Below, piece after piece: positions 34,442-58,200 of a stretch of 64,000 nucleotides of DNA (position 1 is its first letter; each line of letters opens with the position of its first letter). This stretch comes from Seriola aureovittata. Its lineage: Eukaryota > Chordata > Actinopteri > Carangiformes > Carangidae. Both the position numbers and the translations under genes were made by a program. The stretch covers positions 22,189,353 to 22,253,352 of the forward strand of contig NC_079383.1 in assembly GCF_021018895.1 (NCBI RefSeq), given 5' to 3'. The notes under the pieces were generated by a model that made no database searches, was not told the origin of the DNA, and saw only the letters and a list, made by a program, of their open reading frames with translations.

Positions 34442-35034
34442 GTTGTCATTATTTTCCCTCCTCTCTCGGGTCTCAGTCAGTCAGGAAGTCGTCGACCGCT
34501 AACGCGCCGACAAACACCGCCGGGAATACCATCACTCTTACAGCAGGGCGTACTCTGAGAATATTGATCATCTGTGGGAAGGCACAAACCCCCCCAGGCC
34601 AATAAATGATGGATACATCTGTGATATAATTGTTCTGACCCCTGTGAGCCCCCGTAGCTGAGGTCAAAGGTCAGTCAGTGTCCCGAACTCTCGGCTTTAG
34701 TGGATGGGATTCTCTACGCTTCTGTCTTTTTACTCCAACAAAGGCAGAGTCGACTCGACAGACGGGGTTTCCCTCTCTGTCTCCGCAGTTTTTCTGCTTC
34801 CCTTTAAGAAACTTGAGTCCAGGAATCTCCACAGGGAACAGGAAATAGCATTAAAGGTAGTAAATATTCCACTTTGTTTGCTCTTTCACTCGACGGCTCC
34901 TGCAGTTTCTCGCTCATAGCTTCCGCCTGGTGCCTCCTCAGCTATGGTACATTCAGTAAACAAAAGAACAAACAGGCTTAACCCAAAACGAGAAAAATCC
35001 TCATTTGTTAAATTTTTTGCTTTTTCGGTTCCCG
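29328..35034 (-). other. downstream flank and candidate long 3' UTR of the sodium channel gene
   Basis: No coding exon is recognised in 5.7 kb after the stop codon. The sequence is mostly unique, AT-rich and free of transposon signatures, as expected for a long vertebrate 3' UTR. Minus-strand AATAAA candidates include 29,328-29,333 and one near 32,045. It holds simple tracts: (TCAA)n-like 31,469-31,541, (AATA)n 32,300-32,328 and T-runs at 31,749-31,760 and 34,411-34,433. Where the transcript really ends cannot be told from sequence. Confidence 0.3.
29413..29449. repeat. (AT)n tract
   Basis: Simple AT repeat with a few interruptions, downstream of the sodium channel gene. Confidence 0.9.
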
Positions 35035-44846
<9,812 letters not shown>

Positions 44847-46264
44847 CTGCACCAGCGCAGACACACAGCGTCACGCACAAACCCACAGTTCTTTGTCACA
44901 CTCCTTACATGAGTGAATGCTGTAAGTTTAAGTTCTTCTGTTTCTGGTCAGGTTTAACATTCAGGGAAAGACACTGAAATCATCTGTAGGTGTCATCAAA
45001 ACTTTTTTTAATATAACTTCACTTTCAGATTCTAGATCAGTTTTGAATTAGTACAACGATGCAGTTTGTTCCCAGCTGCAAAAACAACCTGCTCGTTTGT
45101 GATTGGCAACTCCACGTCTCACCTGTCCCAGTGTACAGATTTAACAGCCACCAGTTAAACCAGTACCTTACATCCATCTGTCAGAGGACGGGATGAAATC
45201 AGACACTTGATGTTAGTGTCAATGTTCTTGTCGCTGAATGTCCACCTGACCAACACACACAGAACCATTCAAACACAGTCAGATGTGATACAGACAGAGG
45301 TGGGTATTCTACACTGTGGGGTTGAGGCGGGCTGAGGAATCTGCCCATTAAGACTAACAGTGTTTTATTGATGACACTGATTCCCTTAAAATGACTTGAT
45401 TGTCAGAAGTGAAGGTCACGCAGCATTCAACTCATGAAGGTGAGATGGGAACTATGAGTTTCCACAATACTTCACTACTCGTTTATAATGTATGTGTCAT
45501 TCATGAAAAATGAACGCACTGATTTACAGATTATGTTTGTACGAGAACAGCTGATATTACTTGAGAGTTAAATTCAGGTTCAATGATTTTGGTGTGGGTT
45601 AGGATTTGGACATATGTATAAATTATTTTTGTACACCCTCATTGCAAATGTCTGGTAACTACATGTGTGATGGGGTATTTGTTCCAATAAATGGTCAGAA
45701 ATTTAAAAAAATATTACAGTATGAGCTCAAGTAACCAATTTCTGTTGATTACCCAATGAGTCTCGAGTTTAATTTACAATTATTTAGAATACAGTCACTT
45801 ACACTGACGTTACGGAAAGGAACATGAGTGGACATGTCTTGAACCTTTCATCTGGGCGAGATTTTTCTTTAGTTGTTTGAGTTAGACTGAGACATCTCTC
45901 TCTCTTTCCCGTTGGTGCTCATGCAGAGTGAGAGATGGGTTGGCTAATATCAGAAGCACACAAAAATAAATTTCAACCTGCCACTCCAGCCCTCCTCATT
46001 GTACCCACAATGCAGTTCTCCTACCCTGAATCCCATACTGAGTGAGCAGTGTGGTGCTGAGTGCAAAGCATTTGTAAATTGACATGAGAGCTGATGTTAT
46101 TAGCGAAACAAACAAAAGAGGAGAGGATCATGGGAGAATGAAAGCTCAGATGTTTTTCTCCCAGCATGCCCACACAAGCCCTGAATGCCATGTGAAGCAA
46201 CGTAAGCGTCTTGCACAAATGAATCTGCAAGTTTTGATATCATCTTCAACTTTACTCTGGACCT
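44847..46264. other. intron sequence between exon and satellite
   Basis: 1.4 kb. The exon expected next upstream (domain III S3-S4, with an Arg-rich ALRPLRALSRF-type segment) was looked for on the minus strand and not found. No gene or element is recognised. Confidence 0.6.
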
Positions 46265-49200
46265 TCATAGCAAAGTATAATAGGGCTTAGAAATGTAATA
46301 CTATAATAAGGCATAAAAATGTGAAAAAAAGTCATACAATAGTAAGTCATAAAAAGTCATAAAACCGTCATAGTAAAGTAAGGCAAAAAATGTGAAAAAA
46401 AGTCATTGTATAGTAAGTCAAAAAATTTTTTTTTAAAGTCATAGTATAGTAAAGCAAAAAATGTGAAAAAAAGTCATAGTATAGTAAGGCATAAAAAGTA
46501 ATTAAAAAAGTCATAGTATAGCAAGGCGGAAAAAGTCATAAAAAAAAGTCATAGTATAGCAAGGCGAAAAAAGTCATAGTATAGCAAGGCGAAAAAAGTC
46601 ATAAAAAAGTCATAGTATAGCGAGGCATAAAAAGTAATAAAAAAAGTCATAGTATAGCAAGGCGAAAAAAGTCATAAAAAAAAGTCATAGTATAGCAAGG
46701 CGAAAAAAGTCATAAAAAAAGTCATAGTATAGCAAGGCGAAAAAAGTCATAGTATAGCAAGGCGAAAAAAGTCATAAAAAAGTCATAGTATAGCGAGGCG
46801 AAAAAAGTCATAAAAAAAAGTCATAGTATAACAAGGCGAAAAATGTGAAAAAAAAGTCATAGTATAGCAAGGCGAAAAAAGTCATGATAAAAGTCATAGT
46901 ATAGCAAGGCGAAAATTGTGAAAAAAAAAGTCATAGTATATTAAGGCATAAAAGTCATAGTATAGTAAGGCATAAAAGTCATAGTATAGTGAGGCATAAA
47001 AATATGAAAAACAAGTCATAGTATAGTAGGGAGAAAAAAAATGAAAAAAAGTCATAGTATAGCAAGAGATAAAAAGTCATAAAAAAAAGTCACAGTATAG
47101 CAAGGGATAAAAAGTCATAAAAAATGTCATAGTATAGCAAGGGATAAAAAGTCATAAAAAATGTCATAGTATAGCAAGGCGAAAAATGTGAAAAAAAAGT
47201 CATAGTATAATATGGCATAAAAAGTCATAGTATAGTAAGGCATAAAAAGTTATAAAAAAAGTCATAGTATAGCAAGGCGAAAAAAGTCATTAAAAAAAGT
47301 CATAGTATAGCAAGGCGAAAAATGTGAAAAAAAAATCATAGTATAGCAAGGCGAAATAAGTCATAAAAAAAAGTCATAGTATAGCAAGGCGAAAAATGTG
47401 AAAAAAAAGTCATAGTGTAGCAAGGCATAAAAAGTCATTAAAAAAGTCATAGTATAGTAAGGCATAAAAAGTCATTAAAAAAGTCATAGTATAGCAAGGC
47501 ATAAAAAGTCATCAAAACGTCATAGTATAGCAAGGCGAAAAAAGTCATTAAAAAAAGTCATCGTATAGCAAGGCGAAAAATGTGAAAAAAAAGTCATAGT
47601 ATAGCAAGGCATAAAAAGTAAAAAAAAATGTCATAGTATAGCAAGGCATAAAAAGTCATAGTATAGTAAGGCATAAAAAGTCATAGTATAGTGAGGCATA
47701 AAAATATGAAAAACAAGTCATAGTATAGTAAGGCGAAAAAACGTGAAAAAAAGTCATAGTATAGTAAGGCGAAAAATGTGAAAAAAAAGTCATAGTATAA
47801 TAAGGCATAAAAAGTCATAAAAAAAGTCATAGTATAGTAAGGCATAAAAAGTCATAAAAAAAAGTCATAGTATAGCAAGGCGAAAATTGATTAAAAAAAA
47901 GTCATAGTATAGTATGGCATAAAAAGTCATCAAAACGTCATAGTATAGCAAAGCGAAAAAAGTCATAGTATAGAAAGGCGAAAAAAGTCATAGTATAGTA
48001 AGGCATAAAAAGTCATAAAAAAAGTCATAGTATAGTAAGGCATAAAAAGTCATAAAAAAAAGTCATAGTATAATAAGGCATAAAAAGTCATAAAAAAAGT
48101 CATAGTATAATAAGGCATAAAAAGTCATAAAAAAAGTCATAGTATAGTAAGGCATAAAAAGTCATAAAAAAAAGTCATAGTATAGTGAGGCATAAAAATA
48201 TGAAAAACAAGTCATAGTATAGTAAGGCGAAAAAACGTGAAAAAAAGTCATAGTATAGTAAGGCGAAAAATGTGAAAAAAAAGTCATAGTATAATAAGGC
48301 ATAAAAAGTCATGAAAAAAGTCATAGTATAGCAAGGCGAAAAATGTGAAAAAAAAGTCATAGTATAGCAAGGCAAAAAAAGTCATAGTATAGCAAGGCGA
48401 AAAATTTGAAAAAAAAGTCATAATATAGCAAGGCATAAAAAGTCATCAAAACGTCATAGTATAGCAAGGCGAAAAAAGTCATAAAAAAAGTCATAGTATG
48501 GCGAGGCGAAAAGAGTAAAAAAAAAGTCATAGTATAGCAAGGCGAAAAAAGTCATAAAAAAAAGTCATTGTATAGCAAGGCGAAATAAGTCATAAAAAAA
48601 AGTCATAGTATAGCAAGGCGAAAAATGTGAAAAAAAAGTCATAGTATAGCAAGGCATAAAAAGTAAAAAAAAAGTCATAGTATAGCAAGGCATAAAAAGT
48701 CATAAAAAAAAGTCATAGTATAGCAAGGTGAAAAATGTGAAAAAAAAGTCATAGTATAGCAAGGCGAAAAATTTGAAAAAAAAGTCATAATATAGCAAGG
48801 CATAAAAAGTCATCAAAACGTCATAGTATAGCAAGGCGAAAAAAGTCATAAAAAAAGTCATAGTATGGCGAGGCGAAAAGAGTAAAAAAAAAGTCATAGT
48901 ATATCAAGGCGAAAAAAGTCATAAAAAAAAGTCATAGTATAGCAAGGCATAAAAAGTAAAAAAAAAAGTCATAGTATAGCAAGGCATAAAAAGTCATAGT
49001 ATAGTAAGGCATAAAAAGTCATAGTATAGTGAGGCATAAAAATATGAAAAACAAGTCATAGTATAGTAAGGCGAAAAAACGTGAAAAAAAGTCATAGTAT
49101 AGTAAGGCGAAAAATGTGAAAAAAAAGTCATAGTATAATAAGGCATAAAAAGTCATAAAAAAAGTCATAGTATAGTAAGGCATAAAAAGTCATAAAAAAA

Positions 49201-52200
49201 GACATAGTACAGCAAGGCGAAAAATGTGAAAAAAAAGTCATAGTATAGCAAGGCGAAAAATTTGAAAAAAAAGTCATAGTATAGCAAGGCAAATGAAGTC
49301 ATAGTATAGCATGGCGAAAAATTTGAAAAAAAAGTCATAGTATAGCAAGGCGAAAAAAGTCATAAAAAAGGTCATAGTATAGTAAGGCGAAAAAAGTAAA
49401 AAAAAAAAGTCATAGTATAGCAAGGCGAAAAATTTGAAAAAAAAGTCATAGTATAATAAGGCATAAAAAGTCATAAAAAAAGTCATAGTATAGTAAGGCA
49501 TAAAAAGTCATAAAAAAAGACATAGTACAGCAAGGCGAAAAATGTGAAAAAAAAGTCATAGTATAGCAAGGCGAAAAATTTGAAAAAAAAGTCATAGTAT
49601 AGCAAGGCAAATGAAGTCATAGTATAGCATGGCGAAAAATTTGAAAAAAAAGTCATAGTATAGCAAGGCGAAAAAAGTCATAAAAAAGGTCATAGTATAG
49701 CGAGGCGAAAAAAGTAAAAAAAAAAAGTCATAGTATAGCAAGGCGAAAAATTTGAAAAAAAATCATAGTATAGCAAGGCGAAAAATTTGAAAAAAAAGTC
49801 ATAGTATAGCAAGGCAAAAAAAGTCATAGTATAGCAAGGCGAAAAATTTGAAAAAAAAAGTCATAGTATAGCAAGGCAAAAAAAGTCATAGTATAGCAAG
49901 GCAAAAAAAGTCATTGAAAAAAAGTCATAAAAAAGTCATAGTATAGCAAAGCGAAAAAAGTCAAAAAAAAGTCATAGTATAGCAAAGCATAAAAAGTCAT
50001 CAAAACGTCATAGTATAGCAAGGTATAAAAAGTCATAGTATAGCGAGGCGAAAAAAGTAAAAAAAAAGTCATAGTATAGCAAGGTGAAAAATGTGAAAAA
50101 AAAGTCATAGTATAGCAAGGCATAAAAAGTAAAAAAAAATGTCATAGTATAGCAAGGCATAAAAAGTCATAGTATAGTAAGGCATAAAAAGTCATAGTAT
50201 AGTGAGGCATAAAAATATGAAAAAAAAGTCATAGTATAGTAAGGCGAAAAATGTGAAAAAAAAGTCATAGTATAATAAGGCATAAAAAGTCATAAAAAAA
50301 GTCATAGTATAGCAAAGCATAAAAAGTCATCAAAACGTCATAGTATAGTAAGGCATAAAAAGTCATTAAAAAAGTCATAGTATAGCAAGGCATAAAAAGT
50401 CATTAAAAAAGTCATAGTATAGCAAGGCATAAAAAGTCATCAAAACGTCATAGTATAGCAAGGCGAAAAAAGTCATTAAAAAAAGTCATAGTATAGCAAG
50501 GCGAAAAATGTGAAAAAAAAAGGCATAAAAAGTCAAAAATAAAGTCATAGTATAGCAAGGCGAAAATTGATTAAAAAAAAGTCATAGTATAGTATGGCAT
50601 AAAAAGTCATCAAAACGTCATAGTATAGCAAAGCGAAAAAAGTCATAGTATAGCAAGGCAAAAAAAGTCATAGTATAGTAAGGCGAAAAATGTGAAAAAA
50701 AAGTCATAGTATAATAAGGCATAAAAAGTCATAAAAAAAGTCATAGTATAGTAAGGCATAAAAAGTCCAAAAAAAAGTCATAGTATAGCAAGGCGAAAAA
50801 AGTCATAAAAAAGGTCATAGTATAGCGAGGCGAAAAAAGTAAAAAAAAAAAGTCATAGTATAGCAAGGCGAAAAATGTGAAAAAAAAGTCATAGTATAGC
50901 AAGGCATAAAAAGTCCAAAAAAAAGTCATAGTATAGCAAGGCGAAAAATGTGAAAAAAAAGTCATAGTATAGCAAGGCATAAAAAGTCATAGTATAGCAA
51001 GGCGAAAAATTTGAAAAAAAGTCATAGTATAGCAAGGCAAAAAAAGTCATAGTATAGCAAGGCAAAAAAAGTCATAGTATAGCAAGGCGAAAAATTTGAA
51101 AAAAAAAGTCATAGTATAGCAAAGCATAAAAAGTCATCAAAACGTCATAGTATAGCAAGGCGAAAAAAGTCATAAAAAAAGTCATAGTATAGCGAGGCGA
51201 AAAAAGTTAAAAAAAAAAAGTCATAGTATAGCAAGGTGAAAAATGTGAAAAAAAAGTCATAGTATAGCAAGGCATAAAAAGTCATAGTATAGTAAGGCAT
51301 AAAAAGTCATAGTATAGTGAGGCATAAAAATATGAAAAAAAAGTCATAGTATAGTAAGGCGAAAAATGTGAAAAAAAAGTCATAGTATAATAAGGCATAA
51401 AAAGTCATAAAAAAAGTCATAGTATAGCAAAGCATAAAAAGTCATCAAAACGTCATAGTATAGTAAGGCATAAAAAGTCATTAAAAAAGTCATAGTATAG
51501 CAAGGTATAAAAAGTCATTAAAAAAGTCATAGTATAGCAAGGCATAAAAAGTCATCAAAACGTCATAGTATAGCAAGGCGAAAAAAGTCATTAAAAAAAG
51601 TCATAGTATAGCAAGGCGAAAAATGTGAAAAAAAAGGCATAAAAAGTCAAAAATAAAGTCATAGTATAGCAAGGCGAAAATTGATTAAAAAAAAGTCATA
51701 GTATAGTATGGCATAAAAAGTCATCAAAACGTCATAGTATAGCAAAGCGAAAAAAGTCATAGTATAGCAAGGCGAAAAAAGTCATAGTATAGTAAGGCGA
51801 AAAATGTGAAAAAAAGTCATAGTATAATAAGGCATAAAAAGTCATAAAAAAAGTCATAGTATAGTAAGGCATAAAAAGTCATAAAAAAAGTCATAGTATA
51901 GCAAGGCGAAAAATGTGAAAAAAAAGTCATAGTATAGCAAGGCAAAAAAAGTCATAGTATAGCAAGGCGAAAAATTTGAAAAAAAAGTCATAGTATAGCA
52001 AGGCATAAAAAGTCATCAAAACGTCATAGTATAGCAAGGCGAAAAAAGTCATAAAAAAAGTCATAGTATAGCAAGGCAAAATAAGTCATAAAAAAAAGTC
52101 ATAGTATAGCAAGGCGAAAAATGTGAAAAAAAAAGTCATAGTATAGCAAGGCATAAAAAGTAAAAAAAAAAGTCATAGTATAGCAAGGCATAAAAAGTCA

Positions 52201-55200
52201 TAGTATAGTAAGGCATAAAAAGTCATAGTATAGTGAGGCATAAAAATATGAAAAACAAGTCATAGTATAGTAAGGCGAAAAAACGTGAAAAAAAGTCATA
52301 GTATAGTAAGGCGAAAAATGTGAAAAAAAAGTCATAGTACAGCAAGGCGAAAAATTTGAAAAAAAAGTCATAGTATAGCAAGGCAAATAAAGTCATAGTA
52401 TAGCATGGCGAAAAATTTGAAAAAAAAGTCATAGTATAGCAAGGCGAAAAAAGTCATAAAAAAGGTCATAGTATAGCGAGGCAAAAAAAGTAAAAAAAAA
52501 AAGTCATAGTATAGCAAGGCGAAAAATTTGAAAAAAAGTCATAGTATAGCAAGGCAAAAAAAGTCATAGTATAGCAAGGCGAAAAATTTGAAAAAAAAAG
52601 TCATAGTATAGCAAAGCATAAAAAGTCATCAAAACGTCATAGTATAGCAAGGCGAAAAAAGTCATAAAAAAAGTCATAGTATAGCGAGGCGAAAAAAGTA
52701 AAAAAAAAAGTCATAGTATAGCAAGGTGAAAAATGTGAAAAAAAAGTCATAGTATAGCAAGGCATAAAAAGTAAAAAAAAATGTCATAGTATAGCAAGGC
52801 ATAAAAAGTCATAGTATAGTAAGGCATAAAAAGTCATAGTATAGTGAGGCATAAAAATATGAAAAAAAAGTCATAGTATAGTAAGGCGAAAAATGTGAAA
52901 AAAAAGTAATAGTATAATAAGGCATAAAAAGTCATAAAAAAAGTCATAGTATAGTAAGGCATAAAAAGTCATAAAAAAAAGTCATAGTATAGCAAGGCGA
53001 AAAATGTGAAAAAAAAGTCATAGTATAGCAAGGCGAAAAAAGTCATAGTATAGCAAGGCGAAAAATGTGAAAAAAAAGTAATAGTATAATAAGGCATAAA
53101 AAGTCATAAAAAAAGTCATAGTATAGTAAGGCATAAAAAGTCATAAAAAAAGTCATAGTATAGTAAGGCATAAAAAGTCATAAAAAAAAGTCATAGTATA
53201 GCAAGGCGAAAAATGTGAAAAAACAGTCATAGTATAGCAAGGCATAAAAAGTCATCAAAACGTCATTGTATAGCAAGGCGAAAAAAGTCATAAAAAAAGT
53301 CATGGTATACCGAGGCGAAAATTGATTAAAAAAAGTCATAGTATAGTATGGCATAAAAAGTCATCAAAACGTCATTGTATAGCAAGGCGAAAAAAGTCAT
53401 AAGAAAAAGTCATAGTATAGCAAGGCAAAAAAGTCATAAAAAAAGTCATAGTATAGCAAGGTGAAAAAAGTCATAAAAAAAGTCATGGTAAAGCAAGGCG
53501 AAATCAGTCATAAAAAAAAGTCATAGTATAGCAAGGCATAAAAAGTCATAGTATAGTAAGGCATAAAAAGTCATAGTATAGTGAGGCATAAAAATATGAA
53601 AAACAAGTCATAGTATAGTAAGGCGAAAAATGTGAAAAAAAAGTCATAGTATAGCAAGGCGAAAAAAGTCATAAAAACAGTCATAGTATAGTAAGGCGAA
53701 AATTGATTAAAAAAAGTCATAGTATAGTATGGCATAAAAAGTCATCAAAACGTCATAGTATAGCAAGGTGAAAAAGAAAAAAAAAGTCATAGTATAGAAA
53801 GGGGAAAATTGTGAAAAAAAAAGTCATAGTATATTAAGGCATAAAAAGTCATTAAAAAAAGTCATAGTATAGTAAGGCATAAAAAGTCATAAAAAAAGTC
53901 ATAGTATAGCAAGGCGAGAATTGTGAAAAAAAAGTCAAAGTATAGCAAGGCATAAAAAGTCATAAAAAGAAAGTCATAGTATAGCAAGGCGAGAATTGTG
54001 AAAAAAAAGTCATAGTATAGCAAGGCGAAAAAAGCCATAAAAAAAAGTCATAGTATAGCAAGGCGTAAAATGTGAGAAAAAAGTCATAGTATAGCAAGGC
54101 ATAAAAACTCATTAAAAAAGGTCATAGTATAGCAAGGCGAAAAAAGCAAAAAAAAAAAGTCATAGTATAGCAAGGCGAAAAATGTGAAAAAAAAGTCATA
54201 GTATAGCAAGGCATAAAAGTCATCAAAACGTCATAGTATAGCAAGGCGAAAAAAGTCATAAAAAAAGTCATAGTATAGCAAGGGATAAAAAGTCATAAAA
54301 AAAGTGAAAGTATAGCAAGGCGAAAAAAGTGATAAAAGTCATAGTATAGCAAGGCGAGAAAAGTGAAAAAAAAGTCATAGTATATTAAGGCATAAAACGT
54401 CATAGTATAGTAAGGCATAAAAAGTCATAGTATAGCAAGGCATAAAAAGTCATAGTATAGTAAGGCATAAAAAGTCATAGTATAGTGAGGCATAAAAATA
54501 TGAAAAACAAGTCATAGTATAGCAAGGCGAAAAATGTGAAAAAAAAGTCATAGTATAGCAAGGCGAAAAAAGCCATAAAAAAAGTCATAGTATAGCAAGG
54601 CGAAAATTGATTAAAAAAAAGTCATAGTATAGTAAGGCACAAAAAGTCATTAAAAAAGTCATAGTATAGCAAGGCATAAAAAGTCATAAAAAAGTAATAG
54701 TATAGCAAGGCGAAAAAAGTCATAAAAAAAGTCATAGTATAGCAAGGCGAAAAAAGTCATAAAAAAAAGTCATAATAGAGCAAGGCGAAAAATGTGAAAA
54801 AAAGTCATAGTATAGCAAGCCATAAAAAGTCATTAAAAAAGTCATAGTATAGCAAGGCGAAAAAAGTCAAAAAAAAAAGTCATAGTATAGCAAGGCGAAA
54901 AATGTGAAAAAAAAGTCATAGTATAGCAAGGCATAAAAAGTCATCAAAACGTCATAGTATAGCAAGGCATAAAAAGTCATAAAAAAGTCATAGTATAGCA
55001 AGGCGAAAAAAGTCATAAAAAAAGTCATAGTATAGCAAGGTGAAAAAAGTGAAAAAAAAGTCATAGTATAGCAAGGCATAAAAAGTAAAAAAAAAGTCAT
55101 AGTATAGCAAGGCGAAAAATGTGAAAAAAAAGTCATAGTATAGCAAGGGATAAAAAGTAAAAAAAAAGTCATAGTATAGCAAGGCGAAAAAAGTCATAAA

Positions 55201-58200
55201 AAAAGTCATAGTATAGTAAGGCATAAAAAGTCATCAAAAAGTCATAGTATAGCAAGGCGAAAAAAGTCATCAAAAAAAGTCATAGTATGGTAAGACGAAA
55301 AAAGTCATTAAAAATGTCATAGTATAGCAAGGCGAAAATTGTGAAAAAAAAGTCATAGTATAGCAAGGCATAAAAAGTCATTAAAAAAGTCGTAGCATAG
55401 CAAGGCGAAAAATGTGAAAAAAAAGTCATAGTATAGCAAGGGATAAAAAGTCATCAAAAAAAGTCATAGTATAGCAAGGCGAAAAAAGTCATGAAAAAAG
55501 TCATAGTATAGCAAGGAGAAAAAAGTCATGAAAAAAGTCATAGTATAGCAAGGCGAAAATTGTGAAAAAAAAGTCATAGTATATTAAGGCATAAAACGTC
55601 ATAGTATAGTAAGGCATAAAAAGTCATAGTATAGTAAGGCATAAAAAGTCATAAAAAAGTCATAGTATAGCAAGGCGAAAAATGTGAAAAAAAAGACTTA
55701 GTATAGCAAGGCGAAAAAAGTCATAAAAAAAGTCATAGTATAGCAAGGCGAAAAAAGTCATAAAAAAAGTCATAGTATAGCAAGGCGAAAAAAGTCAAAA
55801 AAAGTCATAGTATAGTAAGGCATAAAAAGTCATTAAAAAATTCATAGTATAGCAAGGAATAAAAAGTCATTAAAAAAAGTCATAGTATAGCAAGGCGAAA
55901 AAAGTCATGAAAAAAGTCATAGTATAGCAAGGCGAAAATTGTGAAAAAAAAGTCATAGTATATTAAGGCATAAAACGTCATAGTATAGTAAGGCATAAAA
56001 AGTTATAGTATAGTAAGGCATAAAAAGTCATAAAAAAGTCATAGTATAGCAAGGCGAAAAATGTGAAAAAAAAGTCATAGTATAGCAAGGCATAAAAAGT
56101 AAAAAAAAAAGTCATAGTATAATAAGGCATAAAAAGTCATAAAAAAAGTCATAGTATAGTAAGGCATAAAAAGTCATAAAAAAAGTCATAGTATAGCAAG
56201 GCGAAAAAAGTAAAAAAAAAAAGTCATAGTATAGTAAGGCGAAAAAAGTCATCAAAAAAAGTCATAATATAGCAAGGCGAAAAATGTGAAAAAAAAGTCA
56301 TAGTATAGCAAGGCATAAAAAGTCATTAAAAAAGTCATAGTATAGCAAGGCGAAAAAAGTCAAAAAAAAAAGTCATAATATAGCAAGGCGAAAAATGTGA
56401 AAAAAAAGTCATAGTATAGCAAGGCATAAAAAGTCATCAAAACGTCATAGTATAGCAAGGCGAAAAAAGTCATTAAAAAAGTCATAGTATAGCAAGGCGA
56501 AAAAAGTCATAAAAAAAGTCATAGTATAGTAAGGCATAAAAAGTCATCAAAAAGTCATAGTATAGCAAGGCGAAAAAAGTCATCAAAAAAAGTCATAGTA
56601 TGGTAAGACGAAAAAAGTCATTAAAAATGTCATAGTATAGCAAGGCGAAAATTGTGAAAAAAAAGTCATAGTATAGCAAGGCATAAAAAGTCATTAAAAA
56701 AGTCGTAGCATAGCAAGGCGAAAAATGTGAAAAAAAAGTCATAGTATAGCAAGGGACAAAAAGTCATCAAAAAAAGTCATAGTATAGCAAGGCGAAAAAA
56801 GTCATGAAAAAAGTCATAGTATAGCAAGGCGAAAATTGTGAAAAAAAAGTCATAGTATATTAAGGCATAAAACGTCATAGTATAGTAAGGCATAAAAAGT
56901 CATAAAAAAGTCATAGTATAGCAAGGCGAAAAATGTGAAAAAAAAGTCATAGTATAGCAAGGCATAAAAAGTAAAAAAAAAAGTCATAGTATAATAAGGC
57001 ATAAAAAGTCATAAAAAAAGTCATAAAAAAGTCATAGTATAGTGAGGCATAAAAAGTCATAAAAAAGTCATAGTATAGCAAGGCGAAAAATGTGAAAAAA
57101 AAAGTCATAGTATAGTAAGGCGAAAAAAGTCATCAAAAAAAGTCATAATATAGCAAGGCGAAAAATGTGAAAAAAAAGTCATAGTATAGCAAGGCATAAA
57201 AAGTCATTAAAAAAAGTCATAGTATAGCAAGGCGAAAAAAGTCAAAAAAAAAAAAGTCATAATATAGCAAGGCGAGAATTGTGAAAAAAAAGTCATAAAA
57301 AAAAGTCATAAAAAAGTCATAGTATAGCAAGGCATAAAAAGTCATTAAAAAAAGTCATAGTATAGCAAGGCGAAAAAAGTCATTAAAAAAGTCATAGTAT
57401 AGCAAGGCGAAAAAAGTCATAAAAAAAGTCATAAAAAAAAGTCATAGTATATTAAGGCATAAAAAAGTCATAAAAAAGTCATAGTATAGCAAGGCGAAAA
57501 AAGTCATCAAAAAAAGTCATAGTATAGTAAGGCGAAAAAAGTCATTAAAAAAAGTCATAGTATAGCAAGGCGAAAATTGATTAAAAAAAAAAGTCATAGT
57601 ATAGCAAGGGACAAAAAGTCATCAAAAAAGTCATAGTATAGCAAGGCGAAAAAAGTCAAAAAAAAAGTCATAGTATAGCAAGGCGAAAATTGTGAAAAAA
57701 AAGTCATAGTATATTAAGGCATAAAAAGTCATAGTATAGTAAGGCATAAAAAAGTCATAGTATAGCAAGGCATAAAAAGTCATAAAAAAAGTCATAGTAT
57801 AGCAAGGCGAAAAATGTGAAAAAAAAGTCATAGTATAGTAAGGCGAAAAAAGTCATAAAAAAGTCATAAAAAAAGTCATAGTATAGCAAGGCATAAAAAG
57901 TCATAAAAAAAGTCATAGTATAGCAAGGCATAAAAAGTCATAAAAAAAGTCATAGTATAGCAAGGCGAAAAATGTGAAAAAAAAGTCAAAAAAAAAAGTC
58001 ATAGTATAGTAAGGTGAAAAAAGTCATCAAAAAAAGTCATAATATAGCAAGGCGAAAAATGTGAAAAAAAAGTCATAGTATAGCAAGGCATAAAAAGTCA
58101 TTAAAAAAGTCATAGTATAGCAAGGCGAAAAAAGTCAAAAAAAAAAGTCATAATATAGCAAGGCGAAAAATGTGAAAAAAAAGTCATAGTATAGCAAGGC